This document shows, piece by piece, positions 13,250 to 13,291 of a stretch of DNA of 13,291 nt. Made by a program: the position numbers and the translations under genes. Where the stretch lies: assembly GCA_964639895.1 (NCBI GenBank), contig CAZXEJ010000051.1:1-13291 (forward strand). Direction: 5' to 3'. Each line of letters begins with the position of its first letter. Position 1 is the first letter of the stretch. The notes beneath the pieces were generated by a model. The model saw only the letters and a program-made list of their open reading frames with translations, searched no databases and was not told the origin of the DNA. The DNA comes from CAZXEJ01 sp964639895 (GTDB taxonomy: Bacteria; Desulfobacterota_D; UBA1144; Nemesobacterales; JADFKM01).

Positions 13250-13291
13250 ATGAAGGTTGAGGGCATTGTACGTACGGTGATGCTTGGATAC
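13250..13291 (+). CDS. start of an unidentified gene, cut by the window end
   Basis: ATG 13250 follows GGAG (13244-13247) and opens a frame of 14 codons (MKVEGIVRTVMLGY) to the window edge. That is too short to identify. Its place right after flagellin makes a flagellar gene such as FlaG, FliD or FliS worth considering, but nothing in the residues shows it. Confidence 0.5.
   Translation, partial: MKVEGIVRTVMLGY

Overview
The window is about 13.3 kb from a GC-rich bacterium. The bacterial signs are AGGAGG-type ribosome binding sites, sigma-70-like promoters, a textbook sigma-28 flagellin promoter and intrinsic terminators. Arginine AGG and isoleucine ATA codons are common in the genes, a bias often seen in thermophiles, so a thermophilic or anaerobic lineage is possible. 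I cannot place the organism to a phylum from this stretch. Called genes cover only about two thirds of the window, with two gene-free GC-rich gaps of roughly 1.2 kb and 0.9 kb. That is low for a bacterium.

Layout from left to right. Positions 1-276 hold the C-terminal end of an isocitrate/isopropylmalate-type dehydrogenase, most like NAD-dependent isocitrate dehydrogenase. A gene-free gap follows. Next come a complete Xer-type tyrosine recombinase (1585-2550), a small DUF4398-like lipoprotein (2685-3011), an RDD-type membrane protein (3262-3801) and an unrecognised helical protein on the minus strand (3892-4245). At 4525-5807 a strongly signalled two-gene unit encodes a nitroreductase with a long C-terminal extension and a 65-residue ribbon-helix-helix-like protein. 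It ends in a perfect 11-bp terminator hairpin. A 69-residue single-span membrane protein follows (6195-6404).

From 6744 to 10677 four same-strand genes form a coherent acyl-CoA set: an SCP2-type thiolase, its DUF35 zinc/OB-fold partner, an alpha-methylacyl-CoA racemase-like family III CoA enzyme and an SDR very like human HSD17B10 (2-methyl-3-hydroxyacyl-CoA dehydrogenase). The simplest joint reading is beta-oxidation of 2-methyl-branched acyl-CoA: the racemase fixes C2 stereochemistry, the SDR oxidises the 3-hydroxyl, and thiolase plus DUF35 cleave to propionyl-CoA and a shortened acyl-CoA. A benzylsuccinate-type (bbs) layout, in which the family III enzyme is a CoA-transferase, is the main alternative.

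After the second gap comes a flagellin gene (11711-13171). It has a near-consensus sigma-28 promoter, a leader with three consecutive hairpins, and a 13-bp terminator. The first codons of another gene start at 13250. The most interesting items are the branched-chain acyl-CoA module, the structured flagellin leader, the extended nitroreductase with its small partner, a structured intergenic RNA-like element at 8244-8312, G-quadruplex-like leaders, and clustered palindromes in the gene-free gaps.
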